A DNA stretch of 64,000 nucleotides from NCBI RefSeq assembly GCF_001625365.1, contig NZ_LJJF01000001.1, forward strand, positions 5,010,001 through 5,074,000, given 5' to 3'. Below the pieces are notes generated by a model. That model did no database searches. It saw only the letters and a program-made list of their open reading frames with translations, and was not told where the DNA came from. The DNA is from Streptomyces sp. MJM8645. Its GTDB lineage: Bacteria > Actinomycetota > Actinomycetes > Streptomycetales > Streptomycetaceae. The translations under genes and the position numbers were made by a program. Below are positions 47,837-57,025 of the stretch, one piece after another; position 1 is the stretch's first letter, and each line of letters opens with the position of its first letter.

Positions 47837-50176
47837 ATGACCATCGAAGCCGGGCAGTCCCTGACGGGGCAGCCGACGTCCGCACGGCAAGCCGGGGCCA
47901 GGCGGCCCCTGGGGGAGCTCGGCCGGGCCGCGCTCGGCCGGGCCGGGCGGGCCGCCCTGCTGGCCACCGGCCGGCCGCCCGTCCCGGACGCCCTCGAACC
48001 GCTCGTCCGAGTCCACCGCGAACACCATCCGCAGGCCGACCTCGGCCTGCTCGCCCGGGCCTACCGGCTCGCCGAGGCCAGCCACCGGGGCCAGAAGCGC
48101 AAGAGCGGCGGGCCGTACATCACCCACCCGCTCGCCGTCACCATGATCCTGGCCCAACTCGGCGCCGGGACAACCACCTTGGTCGCCTCGCTGCTCCACG
48201 ACACCGTCGAGGACACCGAATTGACGCTCGATCAGGTGAGCGCCGGCTTCGGGCCCGAAGTCGCCTACCTGGTCGACGGGGTGACGAAACTGGAGAAGGT
48301 CGACTTCGGCGCCGCCGCCGAGGCCGAGACCTTCCGCAAGATGCTGGTCGCCACCGGCGACGACGTCCGGGTGATGGTGATCAAGCTCGCCGACCGGCTG
48401 CACAACATGCGCACCATCCGGCACATGAAGCCGGCCAGCCAGGTGCGGATCGCCAAGGTCACCCGGGACGTGCTGATCCCGCTGGCCGAACGGCTCGGCA
48501 TCCAGGTGCTCAAGGCGGAGCTGGAGGACATCGTCTTCGCCACCCTGCACCCCGAGGAGCACGCCCGTACCCGGGCCCTGATGGCCGGTCACGAGGGCGA
48601 GCCGGACACCCAGCTGGCCCCCTTCGCCCGGCTGCTGGCCCGCCAGCTGTCCGAGACCGGGGTGGTTGCCGAGGTCACCGTCCGGCCCCGGCACTGCGTG
48701 TCGCTGCACCGGGTGCTGCTCAAGCGGGCCGCCGCGCCCGGCCCGGACGGGCGGCCGCAGCGGCCGCAGCCCGCCGACTTCGGGCGGCTGCTGGTGGTGG
48801 TCGAGGAGAACGCCGACTGCTACGCCGTGCTCGGCGAGCTGCACACCTGCTGGACGCCGCTGCCCGGCGAGTTCAAGGACTTCGTCGCCGCCCCCAAGTT
48901 CAACCTCTACCAGTCGCTGCACACCGCGGTGGCGCTCAGCGGCGGCACGGTCGTCGAGGTGCTGGTGCGCACCCGGCGGATGCACGAGGTCGCCGAGACC
49001 GGGGTGGTCGCGCTCGGCGACCCGGAGCCGGCCGGCGCCGTCCAGGACGCCGACGAACTCGATCGCACCGACCCGGCCCGGCCCGGCTGGCTCAGCCGGC
49101 TGCTGGAGTGGCAGCAGGAGACGCCCGACCCGGACGCCTTCTGGTCCGCGCTCACCGCCGACCTGGCCGGCGACCGCGAGATCACCGTCGTGACGGAGAG
49201 CGGCGAAACGCTTCAGCTGAGGGCCGGCGCCACCTGCGTGGACGCCGCCTACCTGCTCGGCGAGGAGACCGGCCACCGGTGCATCGGGGCCCGGGTCAAC
49301 GGCCGGCTCACCGCGCTCTCCACCGTCCTGCAGGACGGCGACCTGCTCGCCGTGCTCACCGAGGCCGTGCCCACCGGGACCGTGCTCACCGAGGACGGGC
49401 CGCGCCCCGCCGAACCCTCCGGGCCCGCGCCCGAGTGGCTCGCGCACGCCCGGACGCCGGCCGCCCGGCTGGCCATCGAACGCTGGCTCGCCGACCACCC
49501 GGCCCGGCTCCCGCCGGTGCGCACCGGCCCCTCCAGCGGCCAGCCCGCCCCGCCCGCGCACCGCACCACCGAGCGCCGGCCGACCCCGGTCGCGGTGGCC
49601 GGCCGGCCCGGGGCGCCCGTCCGGCTGGCCCGCTGCTGCACGCCCGTGCCGCCGGACGAGGTGACCGGCTACCCGATCCGCGGCGGAGCCGTCGCCGTGC
49701 ACCGCACCGGCTGCCCGGCCGGGGAGCGGATGCGCGCGGCCGGGCGCGCCGAGCTGGAGGTCCGCTGGCGGCCGGAGGGCACCCCGGCGGCCGGCCACCG
49801 GGCCACCCTGCGGGCCGAGGCGCTCAACCGGCCCCGGCTGCTCGCCGACCTCACGGCGGCCATCTCCGCCGAGGACGTCGGCATCGTCTCGGCCGAGGTC
49901 GAACCGCCGCAGGAGCTGCGGGTCCGGCACACCTACACCGTCGAACTGCCCGAGCCGGCCGCGCTGCCCGCGCTGATGCGGGCCATGCTCAAGGTCTCCG
50001 GGGTGTACGACGTCAGCCGGCCGCAGGCCCCGGACACCGGCGGGGCCCGCCACCCCGGGGAAAATGGGGATGACCGGTCCGCGCCGGGCGTGGGACCATC
50101 ATGGGGAATTCACGGCCGGTCCACGGCGTTCTCAGGGCACAGGAGCCCCGACGGCACCCGAGGACCTGAGGGGTAG
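47837..50176 (+). CDS. rshA: RelA/SpoT homologue RshA-type, (p)ppGpp hydrolase with divergent synthetase domain
   Basis: 779 residues: HD hydrolase domain (about 85-230) with YITHPLAVT, LLHDTVEDTELT and KLADRLHNMRTI all intact; synthetase-like domain (280-420) with FKDFVAAPKFNLYQSLHTAV; TGS domain (450-515); C-terminal ACT domain (665-735). The synthetase part lacks the usual basic loop and DLxGIRV strand, and ends AETGVVALG instead of AEYGxAAHWxYK, so synthesis may be lost or altered. Streptomyces chromosomes carry such a second RelA-type gene between dapF and hflX. ATG at 47837 follows GGAGG by 7 nt. A TAGCAT -10 candidate lies at 47768-47773. Confidence 0.85.
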   Translation: MTIEAGQSLTGQPTSARQAGARRPLGELGRAALGRAGRAALLATGRPPVPDALEPLVRVHREHHPQADLGLLARAYRLAEASHRGQKRKSGGPYITHPLAVTMILAQLGAGTTTLVASLLHDTVEDTELTLDQVSAGFGPEVAYLVDGVTKLEKVDFGAAAEAETFRKMLVATGDDVRVMVIKLADRLHNMRTIRHMKPASQVRIAKVTRDVLIPLAERLGIQVLKAELEDIVFATLHPEEHARTRALMAGHEGEPDTQLAPFARLLARQLSETGVVAEVTVRPRHCVSLHRVLLKRAAAPGPDGRPQRPQPADFGRLLVVVEENADCYAVLGELHTCWTPLPGEFKDFVAAPKFNLYQSLHTAVALSGGTVVEVLVRTRRMHEVAETGVVALGDPEPAGAVQDADELDRTDPARPGWLSRLLEWQQETPDPDAFWSALTADLAGDREITVVTESGETLQLRAGATCVDAAYLLGEETGHRCIGARVNGRLTALSTVLQDGDLLAVLTEAVPTGTVLTEDGPRPAEPSGPAPEWLAHARTPAARLAIERWLADHPARLPPVRTGPSSGQPAPPAHRTTERRPTPVAVAGRPGAPVRLARCCTPVPPDEVTGYPIRGGAVAVHRTGCPAGERMRAAGRAELEVRWRPEGTPAAGHRATLRAEALNRPRLLADLTAAISAEDVGIVSAEVEPPQELRVRHTYTVELPEPAALPALMRAMLKVSGVYDVSRPQAPDTGGARHPGENGDDRSAPGVGPSWGIHGRSTAFSGHRSPDGTRGPEG

Positions 50177-50280
50177 CTCACCTCGCCCGGCGGTAACCGG
50201 GGCGGCAGCTGGGCAGACTCCGGGTGGGACCGCACACGGCGGTCCCCACAGGCCATCCGCACCAGCGACCAAAGGACAGA

Positions 50281-51792
50281 ATGACCTCCACGTCCGACAC
50301 CCGCGACCACGCCGACGCCCCGCGCCGCCTGAACGGTCTGCGGGCGGAAGCCCTCATGGACGAGGACCTCGCGGCCATCGACGAGGACCGCGGCCACGGC
50401 CACCACCACTACGACGGCGACCAGTACGACCGCAGCGAGCGTGCCGCCCTGCGCCGCGTCGCCGGCCTCTCCACCGAACTCGAAGACGTCACCGAGGTCG
50501 AGTACCGCCAGCTCCGCCTGGAGCGCGTGGTGCTCGTCGGCGTCTGGACGGACGGCACCCTGGAGGAGGCGGAGAACTCGATGGCCGAGCTCGCCGCCCT
50601 CGCCGAGACGGCCGGCTCCCAGGTGCTGGACGGCGTCATCCAGCGCCGCGACAAGCCCGACGCGGCCACTTACATCGGCTCCGGCAAGGCGAAGGAACTG
50701 CGCGACATCGTCGCGGCCACCGGCGCCGACACCGTGGTCTGCGACGGTGAGCTCACCCCCGGCCAGCTGATCCACCTGGAGGACGTGGTCAAGGTCAAGG
50801 TCGTCGACCGGACGGCCCTGATCCTGGACATCTTCGCCCAGCACGCCAAGTCCCGGGAGGGCAAGGCGCAGGTCTCGCTCGCGCAGATGCAGTACATGCT
50901 GCCGCGCCTGCGCGGCTGGGGTCAGTCGCTGTCCCGGCAGATGGGTGGTGGCGGCGCCGGCTCGTCCGGCGGCGGCATGGCCACCCGTGGTCCCGGTGAG
51001 ACCAAGATCGAGACCGACCGGCGCCGGATCCGCGAGAAGATGGCGAAGCTGCGCCGCGAGATCGCCGAGATGAAGAAGGGCCGCGACACCAAGCGCCAGG
51101 AGCGCAAGCGCCACCAGGTGCCGTCGGTGGCCATCGCCGGGTACACCAACGCCGGCAAGTCGTCCCTGCTCAACCGGCTCACCGGGGCGGGCGTCCTGGT
51201 GGAGAACTCCCTGTTCGCCACCCTGGACCCGACCGTGCGCCGGGCCCAGACCCCGAGCGGGCGGCTCTACACCCTGGCCGACACCGTCGGCTTCGTCCGG
51301 CACCTGCCGCACCACCTGGTCGAGGCCTTCCGCTCGACCATGGAGGAGGTCGCCGACGCGGACCTCATCCTGCACGTGGTCGACGGCTCGCACCCCGAGC
51401 CGGAGACGCAGCTGGCCGCCGTCCGCGAGGTCATCGTCTCGGTCGACGCGCAGAACGTGCCGGAGATCGTGGTGATCAACAAGGCGGACGCCGCCGACCC
51501 GCACGTGCTGCAGCGACTGCTGCGCCGCGAGCCGCACGCCATCGTGGTGTCGGCCCGCAGCGGCGAGGGCATCGAGGAGCTGCTGAAGCTCATCGACGAC
51601 GAGCTGCCGCGCCCGGCGATCGAGGTGCGGGCCCTGGTGCCCTACACCCAGGGCGGGCTGGTCTCCCGGGTGCACGCCGAGGGCGAGCTGCTCGGCACCG
51701 AGCACACCGGCGAGGGCACGCTGCTGCACGCCAAGGTGCCGGCCGAGCTGGCCGCCGAGCTGGAGTGCTACGCGGTGGCGCTGCAGGTCTGA
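50281..51792 (+). CDS. hflX: GTPase HflX
   Basis: 503-residue ribosome-associated GTPase that splits stalled 70S ribosomes, for example after heat or antibiotic stress. An N-terminal nucleotide-binding subdomain (about 85-230, ATYIGSGKAKEL, GELTPGQL) and a helical linker with the Gly-rich loop GGGAGSSGGGMATRGPGE precede the G domain: G1 GYTNAGKSSLLNRL near 290, G3 DTVGFVRHLPH, G4 NKAD, G5 SARSGEG. ATG at 50281 follows AAAGGAC. It is transcribed in the same direction as rshA with a 104-nt gap holding a 7-bp hairpin (50226-50246). Confidence 0.95.
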   Translation: MTSTSDTRDHADAPRRLNGLRAEALMDEDLAAIDEDRGHGHHHYDGDQYDRSERAALRRVAGLSTELEDVTEVEYRQLRLERVVLVGVWTDGTLEEAENSMAELAALAETAGSQVLDGVIQRRDKPDAATYIGSGKAKELRDIVAATGADTVVCDGELTPGQLIHLEDVVKVKVVDRTALILDIFAQHAKSREGKAQVSLAQMQYMLPRLRGWGQSLSRQMGGGGAGSSGGGMATRGPGETKIETDRRRIREKMAKLRREIAEMKKGRDTKRQERKRHQVPSVAIAGYTNAGKSSLLNRLTGAGVLVENSLFATLDPTVRRAQTPSGRLYTLADTVGFVRHLPHHLVEAFRSTMEEVADADLILHVVDGSHPEPETQLAAVREVIVSVDAQNVPEIVVINKADAADPHVLQRLLRREPHAIVVSARSGEGIEELLKLIDDELPRPAIEVRALVPYTQGGLVSRVHAEGELLGTEHTGEGTLLHAKVPAELAAELECYAVALQV

Positions 51793-51805
51793 GGCGTCGG
51801 GCCGA

Positions 51806-51869
51806 CGAAGGGCCCCCGGACGTGACCGTGATGCCGCTGGGCATCGCGCGAGCGTCCGGGGGCCCTTCG
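51806..51869. terminator. Large bidirectional hairpin after hflX
   Basis: A perfect 17-bp stem CGAAGGGCCCCCGGACG/CGTCCGGGGGCCCTTCG encloses a 30-nt loop that itself contains the short inverted repeat GATGCC/GGGCATC. It sits between convergent hflX and the serine-protease gene. Confidence 0.85.
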
Positions 51870-51952
51870 CGTGCCCGTCCGGGGTACCGGGGCGTCCGTT
51901 CCGGGGTCCGCCCGGGGGCTCGTCCGGGCGTGCGGCCGTGTGGGCGTGCGGG

Positions 51953-53077
51953 CTACTTCACGTTCTTGGCGAAGTAGTCGAAGGCCTGCTTCGCCTGGTC
52001 CTGCAGCGAGGGGCCGGCCAGGTACCCGGGCGGGTTGCGGCTGCCGATCGCGGTGACGCTGATCAGGTTGGGCTTGCCGTCCTTGGTGATGAACCAGCCG
52101 CCGCCGCTGGAGCCGCCGGTCACGGTGCAGCCGGTGACGTACATCGGCGGGCGGCTCCGGTCGGGGGAGAGCCTGGCCGGCGGGACCGGGGGCTCGCAGC
52201 GGGAGAGCTCCAGGCCGTCGAACGGCCGATCGGTCGGGTAGCCGTAGGCGGCCGCCGAGCCGATCTGCTCGCGCGGGGCGTTGAACCAGACCGGGACCGA
52301 GCCGCCGACCGCCTCCTCCAGCGACGCGCCGGAGCCGCCCTCGCCGCGCACCCGGATGATCCCGTAGTCGTACTGGTGGTGGGCGCCGACGCCGCCCTCC
52401 CCGAGCCAGGTCGGCGACACCAGTGCGCGCACCGCCGCCCACCGGCCGTACGGGGCGGCCTGCTGCTCGGTGAGCGGTTTGCCGCGGGCCGCCTGGCCGT
52501 CCCGGTTGAAACCGGGCACGAAGGTGATGTTCCGCAGCCAGCCGCCGCCCTTGCCGTCGTGCAGGCAGTGCGCGGCGGTGTAGACGAGGTTGCTGCGGCC
52601 CGGGTTGGCCGGGTCGGAGACCACCGTCGCGGAGCAGGCCGCGTCGCCCTGGGGCGTGGTGACGAAGAGCCGTCCGACCACGGCGGTGGCCGGGCCGTAC
52701 GGGTGCGGCTGCGGCGTGGCCGCGACGGCTGCGGGCGGGGCGTCCGGCCGGCCGTCGTCCGGTGCGGCGGTGAGCGGGTACTCCGGGGTGGCCCGCCCCT
52801 TGGCGGCGGCCATCCGGGTGGTCGACCAGAAGCCCGGGGCCACCTCGTTGGCGAAGCCGCTGCCGGAGACGAACCGGGCCCAGTCCTCCACCTTCCAGCC
52901 CGTCAGGTCGCCCAGGCTGGTGGGGGCCGATGTGGGGAGGGCGGGCGGCGGTGCGGCCGCCGTGGCGCCGGAGTCGTCCGGCCCGCAGGCGGTCGCGGCG
53001 AGCGCGAGCACGGCGAGCACCGCGGCGCCGGTCGGTCCGGATCGGCGCCGCGGTCCGCGGCCGGTGTGCTTCGGCAT
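51953..53077 (-). CDS. Trypsin-like (S1-type) serine peptidase, predicted lipoprotein, copy A
   Basis: 374 residues. The signal peptide ends ALAATAC (Cys31, lipobox-like), then an Ala/Pro-rich segment. Catalytic residues appear as His in VYTAAHCLHDG, Asp in YDYGIIRV and Ser in TGGSSGGGWF. The Cys pair around the His loop (ACSATVVSD ... AAHC) is kept. It is closely related in layout to the upstream gene, with shared blocks NAPRxxx, YPxxRPFDG and SSGGGWF. The pair is probably co-transcribed (67-nt gap). The physiological substrate is unknown. Confidence 0.85.
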   Translation of the reverse strand: MPKHTGRGPRRRSGPTGAAVLAVLALAATACGPDDSGATAAAPPPALPTSAPTSLGDLTGWKVEDWARFVSGSGFANEVAPGFWSTTRMAAAKGRATPEYPLTAAPDDGRPDAPPAAVAATPQPHPYGPATAVVGRLFVTTPQGDAACSATVVSDPANPGRSNLVYTAAHCLHDGKGGGWLRNITFVPGFNRDGQAARGKPLTEQQAAPYGRWAAVRALVSPTWLGEGGVGAHHQYDYGIIRVRGEGGSGASLEEAVGGSVPVWFNAPREQIGSAAAYGYPTDRPFDGLELSRCEPPVPPARLSPDRSRPPMYVTGCTVTGGSSGGGWFITKDGKPNLISVTAIGSRNPPGYLAGPSLQDQAKQAFDYFAKNVK

Positions 53078-53144
53078 GCTGCATCGTCCCCCGGGGGCGG
53101 CCTCCGCCGCCCGTACGGCTTGGTCCGGTCCGACCGGAAAGGGC

Positions 53145-54317
53145 CTACGGCTTCTTGGAGATCCAGTCCAGCGCCTGCTTGGCGACCGTCTCCAGGTACG
53201 GGCCGCTCAGCGAGGTGTGGTCCTCGGTGCCGATGGACGTGTTGCTGACCAGGGCGGTCTTCCCGTCCGGCATGGTGGCGAACCAGCCGCCGCCGCTGGA
53301 GCCCTGGGTCATGTTGCAGCCGATGGTGAGCATCGACGGGCGCTTGGCGTCGAACGACAGCCGGGTCGGCTTGCCGCCGTCGCACTTGTACAGCTCCTGG
53401 CCGTCGAACGGCTTGTAGAGCGGGTAGCCGACCGCCGCGACGGACATCTTGTCGCGCGGGGCGTCGAACCAGACCGGGACGGCCGAACCGACCGTCTCCT
53501 CCAGCGACTTGCCGGAGTCGTTCTGGTTGTGCACCCGCATGACGGCGAAGTCGTACTGGTTCGCGGCGTCACCGGTGCCGCCGCCCTCGACCATCCACTG
53601 CGGCGAGGTGGTGACCAGGTCGGCCCACCAGGTGCCCAGCGGGGCCAGTTCGGACAGCGGGGCCTTCTTGCCGCCGCTGGAGGCGCCCGAGTTGTTGTAG
53701 GCGGGCACGAAGACCAGGTCCTTGAAGAAGTCGCCGCCCTTGCCCGCGTGCACGCAGTGGCCGGCCGTCCAGACCAGATTGCTCTTGCCCGGGTGCTGCG
53801 GGTCGGTGATCACCGTCGCCGAGCAGTTGCCCCGGCCGCCCTGGGCGCTGAAGAACACCTTCCCGGACGGCTGCTTGGTGTACGGGCGGGGCACCGGCAC
53901 GGCCTTGACCACCGGCGGGTCCGGGTCCGTCACGCCGTTGTCGGCGGCCGGCTTGGCGGTGGGCGGGGCCGGATCGGCGGGCTTGGAGTCGCCCATCTTG
54001 TCCGGGTTCCAGAAGTCCTTCACCACCGGGTTGTTGAAGACGTGCTTGGACGCCCACGAGTCCCAGTCCTCGAACTTCCACTTCTTCAGGTCGTCCCAGG
54101 ACTTCGGCAGGCCCTCCAGCAGGCTGGTCGGGATGCCCGACGGGAGGGTGATCCCGCCGATCACGCCGCCCCCCGGGGCGGCGGTGCTGGACGCGGGCGG
54201 CGGCGCGGCGCTGCCGCCCCCGTCGCCCGCCGGACCGTCCGGCCCGCAGGCGCTCGCCGCGAGCAGCGTCCCCGTGACGAGGGCGACGGCCATGGCTGAC
54301 CGGTGGATCGATGGCAT
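53145..54317 (-). CDS. Trypsin-like (S1-type) serine peptidase, predicted lipoprotein, copy B
   Basis: 390 residues. The signal peptide ends LLAASAC (Cys24), followed by a Gly/Ser/Ala/Pro-rich tether and a Trp-rich segment (LPKSWDDLKKWKFEDWDSW). The triad is His in VWTAGHCVHAG, Asp in YDFAVMRV and Ser in TQGSSGGGWF. ATG at 54317 follows AGGGGGA. It is the first gene of a two-gene unit with copy A and divergent from the siderophore operon. The two copies share about the same domain length and spacing, so they arose by tandem duplication followed by strong divergence. Confidence 0.85.
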   Translation of the reverse strand: MPSIHRSAMAVALVTGTLLAASACGPDGPAGDGGGSAAPPPASSTAAPGGGVIGGITLPSGIPTSLLEGLPKSWDDLKKWKFEDWDSWASKHVFNNPVVKDFWNPDKMGDSKPADPAPPTAKPAADNGVTDPDPPVVKAVPVPRPYTKQPSGKVFFSAQGGRGNCSATVITDPQHPGKSNLVWTAGHCVHAGKGGDFFKDLVFVPAYNNSGASSGGKKAPLSELAPLGTWWADLVTTSPQWMVEGGGTGDAANQYDFAVMRVHNQNDSGKSLEETVGSAVPVWFDAPRDKMSVAAVGYPLYKPFDGQELYKCDGGKPTRLSFDAKRPSMLTIGCNMTQGSSGGGWFATMPDGKTALVSNTSIGTEDHTSLSGPYLETVAKQALDWISKKP

Positions 54318-54653
54318 GTGTGCGCTTCCCCCTGTGCTCGATCGGGCTGTCGTGCGGCGACTCGCCGCTGTGGAGTCTTCCACCGGTCACCAGGACGGCG
54401 GCGGCCGCCCCCCGGGTTGCGGCCCTGACCGGAGGTCACCGATCCGTGACGTGGCCACGATCGGCCCGGCGACCCAGCAGGGCCCCGCGCGCCGGACGCG
54501 GACAATCCCCGATCTTCACCCGGACGAGTGAGCCGACCTTGTGATCACCCGTCAGGGATAGGTAACCCTTACCTGACGCGACGGTGCGAGCGCCCGCCGA
54601 TCCTCTCCACCACCCGCGCGCGTCCGCACCCCCACGCGCCCCAAGGAGCAGCC
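54318..54653. promoter_or_regulatory. Divergent intergenic region between peptidase copy B and the siderophore operon
   Basis: 336 nt without a credible gene. The right part carries the siderophore promoter candidate TTGTGA (54539-54544), an 18-nt spacer and TAACCC (54563-54568), overlapped by the iron box listed separately. The left part should hold the peptidase promoter, which I could not identify. Confidence 0.45.
54558..54576 (+). promoter_or_regulatory. DtxR/IdeR/DmdR1-type iron box
   Basis: ATAGGTAACCCTTACCTGA matches the actinobacterial iron-box consensus TTAGGTTAGGCTAACCTAA in both half sites (TAGGT and ACCT, with central A and CT conserved). It overlaps the candidate -10 of the siderophore operon, so Fe(II)-loaded repressor would block transcription. 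It is 78 nt upstream of the first start codon. Confidence 0.8.
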
Positions 54654-56450
54654 TTGAGCACCGCCCTCACCGGAGCCCCGCCCGCCCCGCTGCTGCACGC
54701 GGACCGGCCGGCCGAGCCCGATCCGCTGCTGCACCCGGACCCCGCCGTCGCCGCCGAACAGGCCGCCCTGGAAGCCCTGCTGCGCTGCTGGACGCGCGAG
54801 ACCGGCGCCCGCCCCGGCCCCGACGGCCGGCTGCGGATCGCCGTCCTCGGCGGCGCCGCCCGGCTCTCCGCCCCCGTCCGCTACTGGTCGCCCGGCGGCT
54901 GGCACCGGTTCGGCCCCGCCGTCCTCTCCGCCGGGGAGGGCACCGCCGACGCCCCCGTGGACGCCGTCACCACCGCCGCGCTGCTCGCCGCCGCGGCCGC
55001 CGACCGCCCCGACCCCGGGCAGGTCGCCGACCTCGCCGCCCGGGTCGCCGACTCGGTCGTCCGCACCGCCGACATCCTCGCCCACCGCCGCACCACCGCC
55101 CCCGCCGGCGGCCCCGAACGCTCGCACTTCCTCGCCGCCGAACAGTCCCTGCTGCTCGGCCACCCGCTGCACCCCACCCCGAAGAGCCGCGACGGCCTCG
55201 GCCCGGCCCAGAGCGCCGCCTACTCGCCCGAACTGCACGGCTCCTTCCAACTCCACTGGTACGCGGTCCACCGCGACCTGCTCGCCGCCGGCTCCGCCCT
55301 CACCGACAGCGCCGACCGGATCACCGCGGACCTGCTCGGCGACCACGCCGCCCTGCCGCCCGGCACCGCCGCCCTGCCGCTGCACCCCTGGCAGGCCCGC
55401 GAACTCGCCCACCGCCCGGCCGTCGCCGCCCTGCTCGCCGACGGGCTGCTGCACGACCTCGGCCCGGCCGGCGAACCCTGGTACCCCACCTCCTCGGTGC
55501 GCACCGTCTACCGCCCCGGCACCCCCTGGATGCTCAAGCTCTCGCTCGGCCTGCGGATCACCAACTCCCGCCGGGAGAACCTGCGCAAGGAACTCCACCG
55601 CGGCCTGGAGGTGCACCGGCTGCTGGAGAGCGGCCTGGCCGCCGAATGGCACCGCGCCCACCCCGGCTTCGACATCGTCCGCGACCCGGCCTGGATCGGC
55701 GTCGACCACCCCGCCCTCGGCGACCCGGGCGGCCTGGACACCGTGCTGCGCGCCCAGCCCTTCGCCCCCGCCGACCGCGCGCTGTGCGTCGCCGGGCTGG
55801 TCGCCGAACAGCCGCTCGGCACCGGCGACACCGTGCCGTCCCGGCTCGGCGACACCCTGCGGGCGCTCGCCGTCCGCTGCGGCCGCCCGCTGCGGACCGT
55901 CGCCGCCGAATGGTTCCTGCGCTACCTGGACGCCGTCGTACTGCCCGTCCTCTGGCTGGACGGCACGGCCGGCATCGCCCTGGAGGCGCACCAGCAGAAC
56001 AGCCTCGTCCTGCTCGACGCCGACGGCTGGCCCAGCGGCGGCCGCTACCGCGACAACCAGGGCTACTACTACCGGGAGAGCGCCGCCGACCGGCTCACCG
56101 CGCGGCTGCCCGGGCTCGGCGAGCACAGCGACACCTTCCTGCCCGACGAGGTGATCGACCACCACTTCGCCTACTACCTCGGCATCAACCACGTCCTCGG
56201 CCTGGTCGGCGCCTTCGGCAGCCAGGGGCTCGCCGACGAGACCGTGCTGCTGGCCGGGCTGCGCCGCTTCCTGGCCGGCCCGCGGGCCGCCGCCACCGGC
56301 TCGGCGCTGCCCGGGCTGCTGCTCGACGCGCCCACCCTGCCCTGCAAGGCCAACCTGCTCACCCGGATCAACGGTCTGGACGAACTGGTCGGCCCGGTCG
56401 CCACCCAGTCCGTCTACGTGGACATCCCCAACCCGCTGGCGGGCGCATGA
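54654..56450 (+). CDS. NIS siderophore synthetase, IucA-like
   Basis: 598-residue ATP-dependent synthetase of the IucA/IucC family, which condenses citrate or another carboxylate with a hydroxamate amine. Blocks include HFLAAEQSLLLGHPLHPTPKSR (family block beginning near 160), LPLHPWQ, PTSSVRTVYRP, WMLKLSLGLRITNSRREN and EAHQQNSLVLL near 440, with GGRYRDNQGYYY. The KSR/HPxHP pattern resembles IucA-type (type A) enzymes that act on citrate. TTG at 54654 follows AAGGAG by 5 nt. First gene of a four-gene operon; overlaps the next gene by ATGA. The type assignment is an inference from motifs. Confidence 0.88.
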   Translation: MSTALTGAPPAPLLHADRPAEPDPLLHPDPAVAAEQAALEALLRCWTRETGARPGPDGRLRIAVLGGAARLSAPVRYWSPGGWHRFGPAVLSAGEGTADAPVDAVTTAALLAAAAADRPDPGQVADLAARVADSVVRTADILAHRRTTAPAGGPERSHFLAAEQSLLLGHPLHPTPKSRDGLGPAQSAAYSPELHGSFQLHWYAVHRDLLAAGSALTDSADRITADLLGDHAALPPGTAALPLHPWQARELAHRPAVAALLADGLLHDLGPAGEPWYPTSSVRTVYRPGTPWMLKLSLGLRITNSRRENLRKELHRGLEVHRLLESGLAAEWHRAHPGFDIVRDPAWIGVDHPALGDPGGLDTVLRAQPFAPADRALCVAGLVAEQPLGTGDTVPSRLGDTLRALAVRCGRPLRTVAAEWFLRYLDAVVLPVLWLDGTAGIALEAHQQNSLVLLDADGWPSGGRYRDNQGYYYRESAADRLTARLPGLGEHSDTFLPDEVIDHHFAYYLGINHVLGLVGAFGSQGLADETVLLAGLRRFLAGPRAAATGSALPGLLLDAPTLPCKANLLTRINGLDELVGPVATQSVYVDIPNPLAGA

Positions 56451-57016
56451 GCCTGCTCGACGACCCGCCGGGATGGGGCGCGATCCCCACCCCGGCCGGC
56501 GAGTTCCAGCTCAGCCCGGTCCGACTGCCCACCGACCTGGACCTGCTCGCCGGGTGGATGAACGACCCCGAGATCGCCGCGTTCTGGCAGCTCGCCGGGC
56601 CGCCCGACGCCACCGAACGGCACCTCCGGGCCCAACTCGACGGCGACGGCCGCAGCGTGCCCTGCCTCGGCCTGCTCGACGGCGCCCCGACGAGCTACTG
56701 GGAGGTCTACCGCGCCGACCTCGACCCGCTCGCCCGGCACTACCCGGCCCGGCCGCACGACACCGGCGTCCACCTCCTGATCGGCCCCGCCGAGAGCCGC
56801 GGCCGGGGCCTCGGCGCCGTCCTGCTGGCCGCCCTCGCCGAGCGGATCCTGCGGCGACGGCCCCGCTGCGAACGGGTCGTCGCCGAGCCGGACGTCCGCA
56901 ACCGGCGCTCCGTCCGGGCCTTCGAACGGGCCGGATTCCGGCTGGACACCGAACTCGACCTGCCCGACAAGCGCGCCGCCCTGATGGTCCGTGCCCGCGT
57001 CCCCTTCGTCGCCTAG
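56447..57016 (+). CDS. Siderophore N-hydroxy-amine acetyltransferase, IucB-like (GNAT)
   Basis: 189-residue GNAT-fold enzyme of the IucB/RhbD/AlcB group, expected to acylate the hydroxylamine made by the neighbouring monooxygenase. The N-terminal LLAGWMNDPEIAAFWQLAGP, then PTSYWEVYRADLDPLARHY and LIGPAESRGRGLGAVLLAAL (acetyl-CoA loop), AEPDVRNRRSVRAFERAGF are diagnostic. ATG at 56447 overlaps the previous stop (ATGA). Acyl donor choice (acetyl, succinyl or other) cannot be read from the motif. Confidence 0.88.
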   Translation: MSLLDDPPGWGAIPTPAGEFQLSPVRLPTDLDLLAGWMNDPEIAAFWQLAGPPDATERHLRAQLDGDGRSVPCLGLLDGAPTSYWEVYRADLDPLARHYPARPHDTGVHLLIGPAESRGRGLGAVLLAALAERILRRRPRCERVVAEPDVRNRRSVRAFERAGFRLDTELDLPDKRAALMVRARVPFVA

Positions 57017-57025
57017 GACACCCCC

